NCBI GenBank assembly: GCA_032717465.1 | Contig: CM064748.1 | Span: 7,178,732 to 7,242,731 of the forward strand | Source of the DNA: Coenobita brevimanus | Lineage: Eukaryota > Arthropoda > Malacostraca > Decapoda > Coenobitidae | Length of the DNA stretch: 64,000 bases | Direction: 5' to 3' | Shown here: positions 10,008-21,656 of the stretch, one piece after another | Layout: each line of letters starts with the position of its first letter | Numbering within the stretch: the first letter of the stretch is position 1 | Notes under the pieces: model-generated | Told to the model about the DNA's origin: nothing | Databases searched by the model: none | What the model saw: the letters and a program-made list of their open reading frames with translations, nothing else | Made by a program: the position numbers and the translations under genes

Positions 10008-11969
10008 GATGGTGTTGAGTTGTCTGTGTCAGGTGGCGTTGGTATCGGTGAGGGGCGTCGTGAGAGTGGAGATCGGGAGTGTGATTTGTAGGTGGTGTCT
10101 GTCTCCATGTGTTCACGTGTGGCAGAGCGGGATTCGTGTCGTCTTCTGGAGGGGGATGATGTTGATGATGATCTGGATGTGGAGTGTGATGGTGTGGTTT
10201 TACGGGAGTCCTTGTTTTGTCGGTTTTTGGGTCTGTTGCGTTGCTTCTGTGGTTGTGGGGGTTGTAGAGAGGGTGTGTCAGGTTGTGGTTGTGTGCGGGG
10301 TGTGCTGTGTGCTGTGTCTTGTTTGGGTGTGTGTGTGTAAGTGGCGTTTGTGTTTTCTGTAGGTGTGGGTGTGGGTGTGTGTAGAAAGTTTTCGGTGTTT
10401 GTGTCGGGGGGGGGGAGGTGTTGTGAAGGCTATGAATAGAGTGGTGTAGTACTTTGGCGATGTTTACGGTGGGGACTGATTTCCCTATGATATTGGTGAG
10501 GAGAGTTGCTAGTCCCTGGGCTATGCTGTTCGTGATGTGTTCGAGGCCTGAGGTGGTGAGAGTGGTGGGGTGTGGGGGTTGAGCGGGGGCTGGTGGGGGA
10601 GTCTGTGTTTGGGTGGAGGCCATGGTTTGTGTGCTGGCATTTTTGTGGGTGGGTTGAGGGGGGGGGAGGGGGTGGCCAGTGTGGTTTGGTGAGGTGTGGT
10701 GGGGGGCTGGGGGTTGTTGTGAGTGTTGTGGGGGTTTCTGTGGGGAGCGGGTAGCTGGGGGAAGTTAGTTGTTGTTAGAGTGGGGGGGTTTTGGAGATTA
10801 GCTGGTGTTGGGGCAGGGTGGGTTGTGTTTTTATTCTGTGTTCCCCATGTGAAGGTACCTGGTGGAGCTGGGGTGGTAATAATTCTCCCCTGGGTTGCAT
10901 TTGGATTGTTGTTAGTGCCTTTATGGATGATAGCTTTGCGTGCTGGGCAAATCTTGTTCCAGGCGTGGTGGTTGCCATGGCAATTGGGGCACTTAGGTGT
11001 GACAGGCTGTTTAGCTTTGAACTTATCCAGGCACTGCTGTGTGAGGTGGCGTCCGCTACAAAGGGCCCAGGTTGGTGGTCGTTTACAGGAGGACTGGTGA
11101 TGGCCAAAACGCTGGCAGTTGAAGCAGCGCAGTGACTCGGGGGTGAAGGGGCGTAGGTCGTAATTGCCCCATGTTCTGAGGTCCAAGGAGTCGGGGGTGG
11201 GGCCGCGGATGGTTATCATTACTTGCCTTGTTGGTTCCCCCTTAACGTTGCAACGTGTTGCCTCCTCTACCTGTTGATGTTTAAGAATGGCTTCGAGGGG
11301 GAAGTTCAGGGGGTAGTGTTGTACTACAAGCTTCCTTGTGGAGAGATTCGGGTCAAGTTTCTGTAATTGGATGGGTTTGCCCTCCACTTTGCGCAGGTTT
11401 TCTATGATGTCCCGGGAGGCAGTGTCAAGGGGGACTATTATAGTGTTTAAGGCTTTCGTTGCGATCATCTTGAACTGAAGGTGTGGGTGGGAATTTTCTA
11501 TGGCTGTTATAATATCATAGGTGTTGTTGAAATTATCATGTTTTGGGATGAGGAAGGCTGGTAGTTTGGGTGTGGGGGGGGGTTTGTTTGTGTTCTGAGT
11601 TGGGCAGGTTGGGTGGGAGCTGGGCGAGTCTTGGGCGGTTTTTTTGTTCTTTCTGTTGCTGACGAGTGTGAAGCCATCGTCGTGGTCAAGAGTGGCGGTG
11701 GCTGTTTCGTCATTTAGTCCATCCTGGGGGTTTAGCTGGGCGGTGTCGGCATGCTGGGTGACGGTGGCGTTGTCAAACTCCATGCTGAGGTAGTAGTCGT
11801 CGAGGTTGAGGTCAGAGTCGTTGAATCTTGGTTTTCGTCCTGCTGGAGTGTCGAATTCAGAGGGGGTTTCTTCTGCGTCATGGGCTCGTTTTTTGTTTGC
11901 CATCCTGGGGTCACGGGGGTTGAAGTGGGGTGGTGTTGCATTGTTCTGGGTTTCTTCTCGGCTCGCCAT
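10000..11969 (-). pseudogene. ORF1 (gag-like) of G with one frameshift
   Basis: Starts at ATG 11969 (MASREETQNN); an upstream non-ATG extension exists but is not needed. The N-terminal half has acidic residues and a DDGFTLVSNRKNKK motif shared with C and D. Zinc knuckles lie at about 11020-11130 (CFNCQRFGHHQSSC, then a second in which one Cys is preceded by LCSGRH, then CPNC...C). Between 10521 and 10623 the frame changes, and the C-terminal 200 residues continue in another frame ending at 10000. Protein matches ORF1 of C along most of its length, e.g. LDPNLSTRK and VEEATRC. Confidence 0.8.
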
Positions 11970-12044
11970 CTTGGCGGCCGTCACACACTCTTTCACTCTA
12001 CCTATCACTCGCTCATTCACACAGAGAAAAGAAGACGCCTACCT

Positions 12045-12235
12045 ACAGTGGTGGTGCTCTGTCCCCTCGCTAGCGGAGGCCGCGACAGTCCTTACCACTG
12101 CCCCCGAAGGGTCTTGCCTATCACCCTAACCAGTTTTTGGCCACTCCAGTGTTTCCTGTAACCACCCCTGCTAAGGGGCCTCTTTGTGTACCTGGCCTAA
12201 CGCCAGGAAACCGCAGAGTTCGGTGTCGGAATAAC
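12045..12235 (-). promoter_or_regulatory. Conserved structured 5'-UTR RNA domain (G)
   Basis: Minus strand: CCTGGC-GTTA-GCCAGG hairpin, CCCCT-TAGC-AGGGG hairpin, GGTTACAGGA, CCTTCGGGGGC hairpin, CCTCCGCTAGCGAGG hairpin, outer CAGTGG/CCACTG stem. Stem bases differ from D and A1 yet pairing is retained. Confidence 0.72.
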
Positions 12236-12596
12236 ACTGGGGGATGCTAAGGCCGAAAGGAAAGGATTAGTAGAAGGGGGGGCGCAACCCACGAAAGGGC
12301 GAGTGCACACAAGTGTGTGCACCCCGGTACACAATCGTGGGGCGGAACGGCGGTGGCTGTGGTGGCAGCAGCTTGGTCTGCGCTGGTGTTGGTGGCGAGA
12401 CAATGCTTGTAGTTGGAGGTTGCCGCGTGGGAAGCTCTGAGGGAAGCTCACGTACAGAGCGCCGTGTCACTATTGCAGGGTAGAGTCGAAGGTGGTGGTG
12501 TGCTGACTTGTCTTCTGCTAGTAAGTGAAACACAGGTTGCTTCTGCCGTAGAGTTCGCTGGAGCCTGCGCGCGCCCTGTGAGACGCTGGAATGCGT

Positions 12597-12605
12597 GTGC
12601 GCCGC
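12597..12605 (-). repeat. Target duplication, 5' side of element G
   Basis: gcggcgcac on the minus strand, 21-29 bases downstream of the first base of the H3 TATA box (12626). Confidence 0.85.
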
Positions 12606-13277
<672 letters not shown>

Positions 13278-13351
13278 GAGGGTGCGTGCCTAACTGCATG
13301 GCACTATTCCACCTGGCCACGGCAAAGCACACAACAACAACAACAACCCCC

Positions 13352-13370
13352 GGACCTCTTTTAGAGGTCC
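13352..13370 (+). terminator. H4 mRNA 3' stem-loop, atypical
   Basis: GGACCTCTTTTAGAGGTCC can pair over eight bases leaving a three-base loop, one base shorter than the usual histone loop, and the core is ACCTCT instead of GGCYCT. An (ACA)n run (13329-13346) precedes it; GTGAAAGAG follows as a possible U7 site. Confidence 0.75.
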
Positions 13371-14149
13371 ACACCTAATTTCTGTGAAAGAGAATGAATG
13401 AAGGCATAGTAGTCTAAGTAAATGCAGACGTTGAGCAGGTTAGCTAGCACCAATTTTTTTTTTTTTTTTTTTTTTAAGGTAATGGATATGAAGACAAGTA
13501 ATGCAACCCAACCAACTCTTACCACACCTAACATAACCAACCCTAACCTAACTGAACCATACCAAACCTCCCTCCCTCCCTCTCTCTCTCTCTCTCTCTC
13601 TCTGGCAGTTAAAAAAAAAAAAAGGGGGGGGTTAGGCAACTGTCAATTTTGCTTCTACATCTTCTAATTTTAATGGACGTCTGCATACATATACATTATC
13701 ACTTATTTTGCTGGGCCATTGCTTTCTCTGTCCCTCTGATCTAACACCCCCCCCCCATTTCAGGAAAGCTTTCTCCATACCTATCAGGGCAATGTCCATC
13801 CTGTTGCGAGAGCATCTCCTCTGCTGTGCTCCGGGAGTCGCCTTCATAAATCGTGAAGGCAAATCCCACTATTCCAAGGTATTTCTGCCTTCATATGCAC
13901 GAGCAGCAAACTTGAAGGATGCACCTAGAGAATAGAAGACACAGTCAGTGACGTCAGTGAGGCACCACACACAGTGCATGATATGAATGCATAAGTGTTA
14001 AACAGACAGAATGTCTGCATATGAACAAGTTATCCCTTGAATTTCTCGCTGTCATGGCCGTTTTCTCTAAGTGCCAAAACCCACCAATCACCCATCGTAC
14101 AAGCATTGCATAAACCGCCATACAACCGCTGAGGCCTGAAATCAAATTT
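13371..14149. other. H4-to-orphan-promoter spacer
   Basis: Contains a T run near 13455-13475, (CT)n near 13570-13603 and an A run near 13610. From about 14015 onward it matches, inverted, the sequence just upstream of the deletion junction in each right-arm unit. No gene seen. Confidence 0.7.
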
Positions 14150-14217
14150 AAATGGATCCGGTTGGTACTTGCACGACCGCTAGTGCATTATATATAGAAG
14201 AGGTGGTCGACAAGGTG
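14150..14217 (+). promoter_or_regulatory. Orphan histone-type promoter interrupted by element H
   Basis: TATATATA at 14189-14196 is preceded by a TACTTGCACGACCG block nearly identical to that of the H4 promoter. Downstream, beyond element H, the leader continues at 20702 but no histone frame follows. It may be the leftover promoter of an H1 gene (no H1 in this window) or a duplicated H4 promoter. Confidence 0.65.
14208..14217 (+). repeat. Target duplication, 5' side of element H
   Basis: cgacaaggtg, repeated at 20701-20710; +19 to +28 from the first TATA base at 14189. The right-arm units carry the uninterrupted site. Confidence 0.85.
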
Positions 14218-14429
14218 CGACTCTCTCGCTCGTCTCACGAGAGGTGGCGGCAGTGCTCGAGTTGTTTTCGCTGCTGTTGCTTGCTTGCCGTCATCATCCC
14301 GACCACGCCTTGGTCACCCACCACTGCTGTGTACTGGGGTGCTCACTCTTGTGTGCACTCGCCCTTCAGTGTTTTTTTTTTTGCCTTCTCCTGTATTTCC
14401 TTTCTGGCTCTAGTGTCCCCTGTTTAGTG

Positions 14430-14620
14430 TGGTACGAAGCCGAACCCCGCGGATTCCAGGCGCAGGCCTGGTTCACAAGGGGGCCCCTTAGTAGGGGTGG
14501 TTATAGGAAGCCGCAGGGTGAGTCAAACACTTTGTTAGGGGTTAGGCAAGACCTTCGGGGCAGTGGTAGGGCTGTCACGTCCTCTGCTAGCAGGGGGGCA
14601 GAAACTGCCACTGTAGGTAG
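14430..14620 (+). promoter_or_regulatory. Conserved structured 5'-UTR RNA domain (H)
   Basis: GTGTGGTACGAAGCCGAACC block, CCAGGC-GCAG-GCCTGG-type hairpin, CCCCT-TAGT-AGGGG hairpin, GGTTATAGGA, GACCTTCGGGGC, CCTCTGCTAGCAGGGG hairpin, closing CAGTGG/CCACTG stem. ORF1 starts about 70 nt downstream. Confidence 0.75.
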
Positions 14621-14690
14621 GCTTCTTCTTGCGCCTGTGTGATTGTGTGAGTGCCTGTGTGTGTGACTGTGTGAGTGATGGCCGCCAACC

Positions 14691-16913
14691 ATGGCGAGCC
14701 GTAGTTCCTCCACCCCACCTGCCCCACGGCCCTTCCAAGACCCTGGCATCGCCGCCAACAGCTCTGTTGCTGACGGCGCCACCTTCAACAAGAAACCTGG
14801 ACAACAAAAACGCACACGCCATGGTTCTGAGGACGGTGACTCCGCCGACTCTAAACGAATTATGGCTGCAAAAGAACAAGGAGCTCGCCCGAAATACCCT
14901 GACATGAAAGCTGCCTCCACCTCGTATGATGTCCCCAGGAAAATGCTGCGCAGACATGAAGGTATGGAGTTTGATGCCATACTCCCGGCCCCGCTTGACT
15001 CCAGCCCACCCACCCACCTCACAACCTCCAAAGATGCCACTGCTACCACTGATGCACAACCAGCACCTGCAACCACTCCCGCACCTGGTGTAGCCTCGGA
15101 TGCTAACACCGACGACGATGGCTTCACCCAGGTGCGGAAGAGGGGGGGACGCAAGAAAACAAAACCGGCAGGGGATTTTTCACCCACACCTCCTACCCAG
15201 CCCACTCCACAACCGTGCCCACCTCCCACTCTGCCCACTCAGAAAACGCGCACCTCTGTCTCAGTCGCGGCACCAGCGCCACCCCCCTCCCTCTTCCCAG
15301 CTTTCCGAGTGCCGCATCAGGAGGGTTATACGCATTCATACAAAGCGGTGGCGGAACTCGAAGCACTATTCCCGCACCTGAATGTCAGCAACAGGTTCGG
15401 GAGGGACGACAGCTGTGTTTTGGTCCCCCAAACAGAAGAGGCCTATCACCTACTAAAACAGGTTGTGGAGGACGAGACAGCGACGGTGCGAGTTATCGAA
15501 CTGCATCGAGGGGACCAGCTAACCAAAGCAATAGTCATGGGTTATCCGCGCCGATGGACGGTAGACATTCTGAAAGAACACGACCTTCTGGAAGCAGCAG
15601 AGCGTTGCCAAAATCAGAAAACGCGCGAGGAGACACTGAAGGTTCTTGTGACCCTGCGGGGCCCCCTCGTGCCAGAACTAGATCTGGGAAATTGGGGGAA
15701 ATTCTATCTGAGACCCTACACTCCAGAGCCTCTGAGGTGTTATCGATGCCAGAGATACGGGCATCACAGGGCGAATTGTGCGAGGCCCCATACATGTGGC
15801 GTGTGCAGCGGGGCGCACGACACGACCATATGCCTCAACAAACTGAAAGCAAAGGAAAAGACAACTGCCAGATGCCCCAGCTGCACAGGGTCACACCACG
15901 CCTGGCACCCATCATGCCCCGCACGCATACACAGAGTAGACCAAGGGAGAGAGAGCCAGGTGAAATGGGTGCGGGAAACACAGGACACTCTCATGACCCC
16001 GGCGCCCCAAGGAACCTTCATCTGGGGACAGCAGAGGACGAAAACACCTGCGCCTCCCCCCGCCCTTGCCCCAGAAAACTTCCCGCCACTCAACAATATG
16101 CAGACAGCGAGCGCGACAGCGGCCCCTCCAACCGCCGAATCATCACTGTCACAGCAGACATTCACGCACCACCCGCCACCCACCAGCGCTCCCACCACAC
16201 CCTCAACACCACTGCCAACCGCACGAGAGGAACCTCTAACTTTCACTTTCGAAAAAGTGGCGGAACTCGGCAAATCTCTCCTTCTAGCCCTACTGAACCT
16301 GCTCTTCGATCACTTCCCAATACTGCCGAGAACGGTGCTAAAAACAGCAGACGAGACCATGCAGGATATAATAGAGAAATTCACATCAGGCCAGCTCCCA
16401 CTACCATCACAGACAGCTCCCTCTCCTGCAGTGGCGAGAACCACTTCCCCCGCAGCTGCCAGATCAAGCTCACCGGCAACGAACCAACGCTCTCCCAGTC
16501 CACCGACACCAGAGGAAACAAAACAACGCCAACCCAGTCAGCCAGAACCAGCTACCTCTCCTGCAGTGGCAAGAACTCTTTCCCCCACAGCTGCCAGATC
16601 ACACTCACCTGTAATGAACCATCGCTCTCCCAGTCCACCGACACCAGAGGAAACAAAACAACGCCAACCTAGTCTGCCAGCACCAGCTCCAACACAACAG
16701 GAACAGAAAGAGGGCACAGACAGAGAAAGGAGCAGGAAGAGAAACAGAGACAAAACACGAAGACGTTACAAGTCCAAAAAAGACAGCTTGAGTCGCAGTT
16801 CCCCACGTTCCCCGTCAGGCACCCAGGAGATTCCCCTATCTCCTCGTGTGCCTCGGAGATCGCCGGACACTCGACTCCAGCTGTCCATGGACGAGGGGTC
16901 TCCCACACCTTAA
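14691..16913 (+). CDS. ORF1 (gag-like nucleic-acid-binding protein) of H
   Basis: A 740-residue protein that should coat the element RNA in the ribonucleoprotein particle. Residues 1-100 are low complexity; RRHEGMEFD near 85 and DDDGFTQVRKR near 142 are shared with D, B and C. A central domain (about 200-340: FPAFRVP, GRDDSCVLVP, VMGYPRR, VTLRGPL) precedes three zinc knuckles at about 350-415 (CX2CX4HX4C, CX2CX3HX4C, CX2CX4HX6C). The C-terminal third is proline/serine rich with two copies of a PAVARTxSPxAARSxSP repeat, then arginine/serine and lysine-rich. The stop (16911-16913) lies next to the LRILQWN start of the ORF2 endonuclease, in the other frame. Confidence 0.9.
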   Translation: MASRSSSTPPAPRPFQDPGIAANSSVADGATFNKKPGQQKRTRHGSEDGDSADSKRIMAAKEQGARPKYPDMKAASTSYDVPRKMLRRHEGMEFDAILPAPLDSSPPTHLTTSKDATATTDAQPAPATTPAPGVASDANTDDDGFTQVRKRGGRKKTKPAGDFSPTPPTQPTPQPCPPPTLPTQKTRTSVSVAAPAPPPSLFPAFRVPHQEGYTHSYKAVAELEALFPHLNVSNRFGRDDSCVLVPQTEEAYHLLKQVVEDETATVRVIELHRGDQLTKAIVMGYPRRWTVDILKEHDLLEAAERCQNQKTREETLKVLVTLRGPLVPELDLGNWGKFYLRPYTPEPLRCYRCQRYGHHRANCARPHTCGVCSGAHDTTICLNKLKAKEKTTARCPSCTGSHHAWHPSCPARIHRVDQGRESQVKWVRETQDTLMTPAPQGTFIWGQQRTKTPAPPPALAPENFPPLNNMQTASATAAPPTAESSLSQQTFTHHPPPTSAPTTPSTPLPTAREEPLTFTFEKVAELGKSLLLALLNLLFDHFPILPRTVLKTADETMQDIIEKFTSGQLPLPSQTAPSPAVARTTSPAAARSSSPATNQRSPSPPTPEETKQRQPSQPEPATSPAVARTLSPTAARSHSPVMNHRSPSPPTPEETKQRQPSLPAPAPTQQEQKEGTDRERSRKRNRDKTRRRYKSKKDSLSRSSPRSPSGTQEIPLSPRVPRRSPDTRLQLSMDEGSPTP

Positions 16914-16933
16914 GAATCCTCCAGTGGAACTGT

Positions 16934-19900
16934 GTGGGAGCAAGGAGGAAGCTCCCGCTCCTGCAGGAGACTGCGGCAAGGGATAACCCCCACGTAGTCC
17001 TTCTGCAGGAAACTCTGCTGGAGGAAAAAGATAAACATAAAATCCGTCTGCAGGGCTACACCACCCATCTCCTCCCTTACACTCGAGGTGTAAACAGAGG
17101 ATGTGCCGTCCTGGTTCAGAACCACATTACTGCCACAGATTGTGAGCATACTCCTTTCTGTGGTGGTGATGTGGAGGTTCAGGGGGTGCGCATTCACCTT
17201 CAGGAGTCGCCCCTTACCATTTATAATATCTATAACAGGCCAGGTGCGAACCTGGAGCTGGGGGAATTATTCTCCCAGGCTGCCAGGGGGCCTGTGCTCA
17301 TAGGGGGCGACCTGAATGCGCATCACGCACTACTGAACTCTCCTCAAGCCACTAATGAAGCAGGACGGCATTTGTCCCTGATTATGGAGGAGATGGATGA
17401 TGTGTCTCTGCTGACAGACACCTCACGGTCCACTCATGTAAGGGGGGGGCGTTTGGACTTTCCATTCGTATTGGCTCCTTTAAAGGATTCGGTGCGTTGG
17501 TCCATATACCCCACCCTCATGAGTGACCACTACGCCATAATTCTCGACCTCGACTTAACCCCCCTCCCACCCCCTGAGCCCCCATTAAGGTGGGATGTGG
17601 AGGGCGCGGACTGGGCTGCCTTTGAGAAAGCCATAGTCCGCGCTTTCTCCTCATCTCACCCCCCTTCTGATCTTGACGGGTTGAGCAACTTTATAACATC
17701 GGCATTTCAAGAGGCAGCCACAGAGACGATACCACAAAAGCGCCGGTCCACGAAGTGCTACAGAGATGGTTGGATCTACTGCAACCGTGTCAGGGAACTG
17801 AACAGGCGGCTGAATGCAGCGCGTCGCGATTATCGGCGACATCGGGACTCACCTCTACGCAGACGCCAAGAGGCTGTGTCCCGACACGTCTTGATGGAGA
17901 AGCGCCGCCTTCGGGAGGAGGAAATGGTGCGGTGGTGCAGGACTCTAGGGCCTCACTCCACTCTCCGTTAGATGTGGAGAAGGCTGCGGTCCTTCACCAA
18001 CCCCCGCCCCTCCTGCCCGCCCTCACACCCTGACCCGGCCTCAGAGGCCAGCCGTCTTGCAAGGCACTTCACGGACCGCGTGGCCTCCCGCAATCTACCC
18101 AGAGACGTCACAGCCCGACTGGTGCAACTGTCAGACTCTCGTGCTGCGGCCATCCAGGCAGCTTGCAATCGTCCTGATGCGGCAGACTGCCCCATCACGG
18201 TTGTTGAGCTACTGGCAGCTTTGCGGCACAGGGCTGACACTGCCCCGGGGCTTGACGGTCTCACATATTCGATACTAGCACACTCAGGAGATTGCGGGAG
18301 GCAATGGCTGCTGCGATTGCTCAACTTGTCATGGTCGGAAGGTAAACTACCTAAATCATGGAAGACCGCGATAATTCACCCCATCCCGAAGCCGAGTGAA
18401 CCAGGCGCCACGCGCCCCATCTCACTGCTCAGCTGTATTGGCAAAACAGCTGAGAGGGTGATGCAGGCGCGGCTCTCATGGCGATTGGGTCCTCTCCATC
18501 CGAGGATTAATGCATACCATCACGGCCGCAGTACTGCACACTGTCTAGCGTCGTTCCTCGGGGAGCTTCGGGGTGGAGTGGGTATGGCTGTTTTCATCGA
18601 TTTAGAGAAAGCATTCGAGCTCGCTAATTCCACCGTTATTCTGAGCACTCTCGCAGCTCGAGGAGTGAGAGGGAGACTCTTACGCTGGATTCAGGATTTC
18701 TTCCTTGACAGAACTGCTAGCATCCGCTTCCAGGGGAGTGTCTCCCCGTCGTGTCGGCATGAAAATGGCACGCCTCAGGGCAGTGTCATTAGCCCCACCC
18801 TGTTTAACATCCTGGTGGAGGGGCTGCTTCATGTCAACTACGGTCGGGGAGTCACGCTCCTGGCATATGCGGACGACCTAGTTCTAGTTTTTTCAAGCAG
18901 AGCCTGCTACACACAAGCTAATGAGGCCCTCTTTAGACTGCATGGTAAGGCGATGGAGCTGGGGTTGAAGGTGAATATGGCGAAGACTCGCTATATGCTC
19001 TTTGGCCTCAGCCCATCGCCACACCCATTGCTGCTTGGAGGACACGCATTACCTTGTGTGACCACCTACAAATACCTAGGAGTATGGATGGACGTGGGGC
19101 TAAAGTTTACAGCTCATGTCAAATACCTGAAGGAGAAAGCGACTGCGCGTATGGCAGCACTGAGATTTCTTTCTCGGAAGGGGCTGGGGACCTCGTACAA
19201 GGTCCTCCACACCTTCTATGTGCAAGCCATACGGTCGCTTATCGACTACAGCGCTATTTGTCTGATTAACTTAGCCCCACCTGTGCTCGCATCGCTGGAA
19301 GTGATCCAGAATAACGCACTCCACATTATTCTCCGTGCACCCATGTGGACACGTCTTGTGAACCTCCGCTTGGAAGGCGGTCTTCCCTCGTTACGTGGAA
19401 GAATCGCCCTCTGTGCTACTGCTGTAGTACTGAAGCTGGTGCAGCGCAGACCCGAGCTCGCTGTCTCAGCCCTGCTAAAAAGATTGCTGTCACGACCACC
19501 TGACTTTGCACCTAGCAGGGACTGGGCCCGCGGGCTTGTAGCTGTGCTGCACGAGCTAAATGCTGCAGCAAACATTTGCAAGGAGCCTGATGTGCCTTGT
19601 GATGGTTACACTGACCCACCTCCATGGGCAACACCACCATTCAGGTTTGTTTTTCCGGGGGAGGGGAGGGCGCGTAATACCATCCCTGCCCTCCTTCAGC
19701 AAAACGCCTTAGCTCGGGTAGTGGCTCTGCGGCGCTCGTCGTCTGCAGACTACTACACCGACGGCTCTGTCGCTGCAGGCGGCGCTGCAGGAGCAGCCTT
19801 CGTCTGCGGTGAAGAGGTGGTGTCGTGGCGAATCACTCAGGGCGCATCAGTGTTCCAAACGGAGCTCACAGCTATCCTTGGGGCACTTAAGCACGCATGT

Positions 19901-20590
19901 CAACATGCACACAGAAATATAGTCGTGCATTCTGATTCACTTTCAGCGATACGAGCAATCCATTCATACAATATAGATGAGAACCCCTTTTTAATATCAT
20001 CCATTTTCTTTCACGCGGAGAAAATCAACACTCGCGGGGGTAGTGTCACCCTACACTGGGTTCCCGGGCATGTGGGGTTGCTAGGCAACGAACGCGCCGA
20101 TCAAGCAGCGAAGGCCGCCTGCTCCCTCCCCACCATCACCTTCTTTCTCCGAGACAATGCCACCAAAATCCTGGCACCAGTTGCTAAAACAATTTCAGGG
20201 TGGAATAAAGAGGAACATCAAATTTTAACTGCAGAAGCCTCCCGTTCAGCGACGTGGTATGGCAGGGCCACAGGCTGTGAGCCACTACCACCACTGCCAC
20301 ATACACCTAACCACGTTCTTATACAACTACGTCACTTGCGGCTAGGCTTCCTATGCTACAAACAAATCAAGAATCTCCAACCAGACCCCTGTCAGCACTG
20401 CCAGGAAATGGAAGAATCCCCACTCCATCACTTCATCCTACGCTGCCCCGCCACTCACCCTTTACGAGCCAGCCTTAACGGGGGCTTCACCTGGTCACAT
20501 GTTGACGAGGTGGATGCCCCTACAGTTATTAAAAACACCAACCTTCAACTACTACTCACTGTCTTAGAGAAATACCCACCCCCTCGATAA
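16934..20590 (+). pseudogene. ORF2 polyprotein of H: endonuclease, reverse transcriptase, RNase H; one in-frame TAG
   Basis: The frame is -1 relative to ORF1 and open well upstream; the endonuclease motif ILQWN sits at 16916-16930 without a nearby ATG. Endonuclease (16916-17580) has LLQETLL, GGDLNAHH and SDHYA. A TAG at 17969-17971 interrupts STLR-MW where B and D have STLRE-MW, a single GAG-to-TAG change. Reverse transcriptase (about 18240-19360) has FIDLEKAFE, NGTPQGSVISP and YADD at 18866-18877. RNase H (about 19750-20130) has YYTDGS, the TELTAI glutamate, HSDS and WVPGHVGLLGNERAD. The end has CQHC...HHFILRC. Everything except the TAG looks functional. Confidence 0.92.
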
Positions 20591-20617
20591 CTAGATAGTG
20601 CAGACGGCACTCCACTG

Positions 20618-20663
20618 AACGGGCTCACAGGTTTGCCCGTGCCCCGGCGCGCCGGGGCGAATA

Positions 20664-20700
<37 letters not shown>
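20618..20700 (+). promoter_or_regulatory. Two-hairpin 3'-UTR and tail of H
   Basis: GGGC-tcacaggttt-GCCC, then the perfect CCCCGGCGCGCCGGGG hairpin, then GAATATCAC and (AC)n. Likely the site recognised by the element's reverse transcriptase, by analogy with other LINEs with structured 3' ends. Confidence 0.78.
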
Positions 20701-20701
<1 letters not shown>

Positions 20702-20703
<2 letters not shown>

Positions 20704-20790
20704 CAAGGTGGCTGACACTCGCCTCCCAAAAGTTTCACTAAGCAGGCCTTCACCGGAGCTCGCAGTTCGATGGCTGCTGCTGCTGCTGCT
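20702..20790 (+). other. Leader of the orphan promoter without a gene
   Basis: After the duplicated target the sequence continues GTGGCTGACACTCGCCTCCC and reaches an ATG at 20770 followed only by (GCT)n/(GAT)n microsatellite. The same leader in the right arm yields ATG plus nine codons then a stop. No histone sequence is recognisable. Confidence 0.6.
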
Positions 20791-21602
<812 letters not shown>

Positions 21603-21618
21603 GGCTCCTAAAGGAGCC
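21603..21618 (-). terminator. Histone mRNA 3' stem-loop of H2A (21657)
   Basis: Minus strand GGCTCCTTTAGGAGCC, 38 nt after the stop codon. Confidence 0.93.
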
Positions 21619-21656
21619 GATGGAGGTGAAGAAGAAGAAGGATTTCCTGAAAGCGT

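Larger units (their letters stand above)
14218..20700 (+). mobile_element. Non-LTR retrotransposon H, near-intact, in the orphan promoter
   Basis: About 6.48 kb, flanked by a perfect 10-bp duplication and oriented with the promoter. It has a 5' leader with structured domain, ORF1 (740 aa), ORF2 with endonuclease, reverse transcriptase, RNase H and CCHC, and a two-hairpin 3'-UTR ending in an (AC)n tract. ORF1 is uninterrupted and ORF2 has a single TAG, making it the best preserved element in the window. Protein features fit the I superfamily (ORF1 with three knuckles, ORF2 with RNase H); the exact clade needs a tree. Confidence 0.92.
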
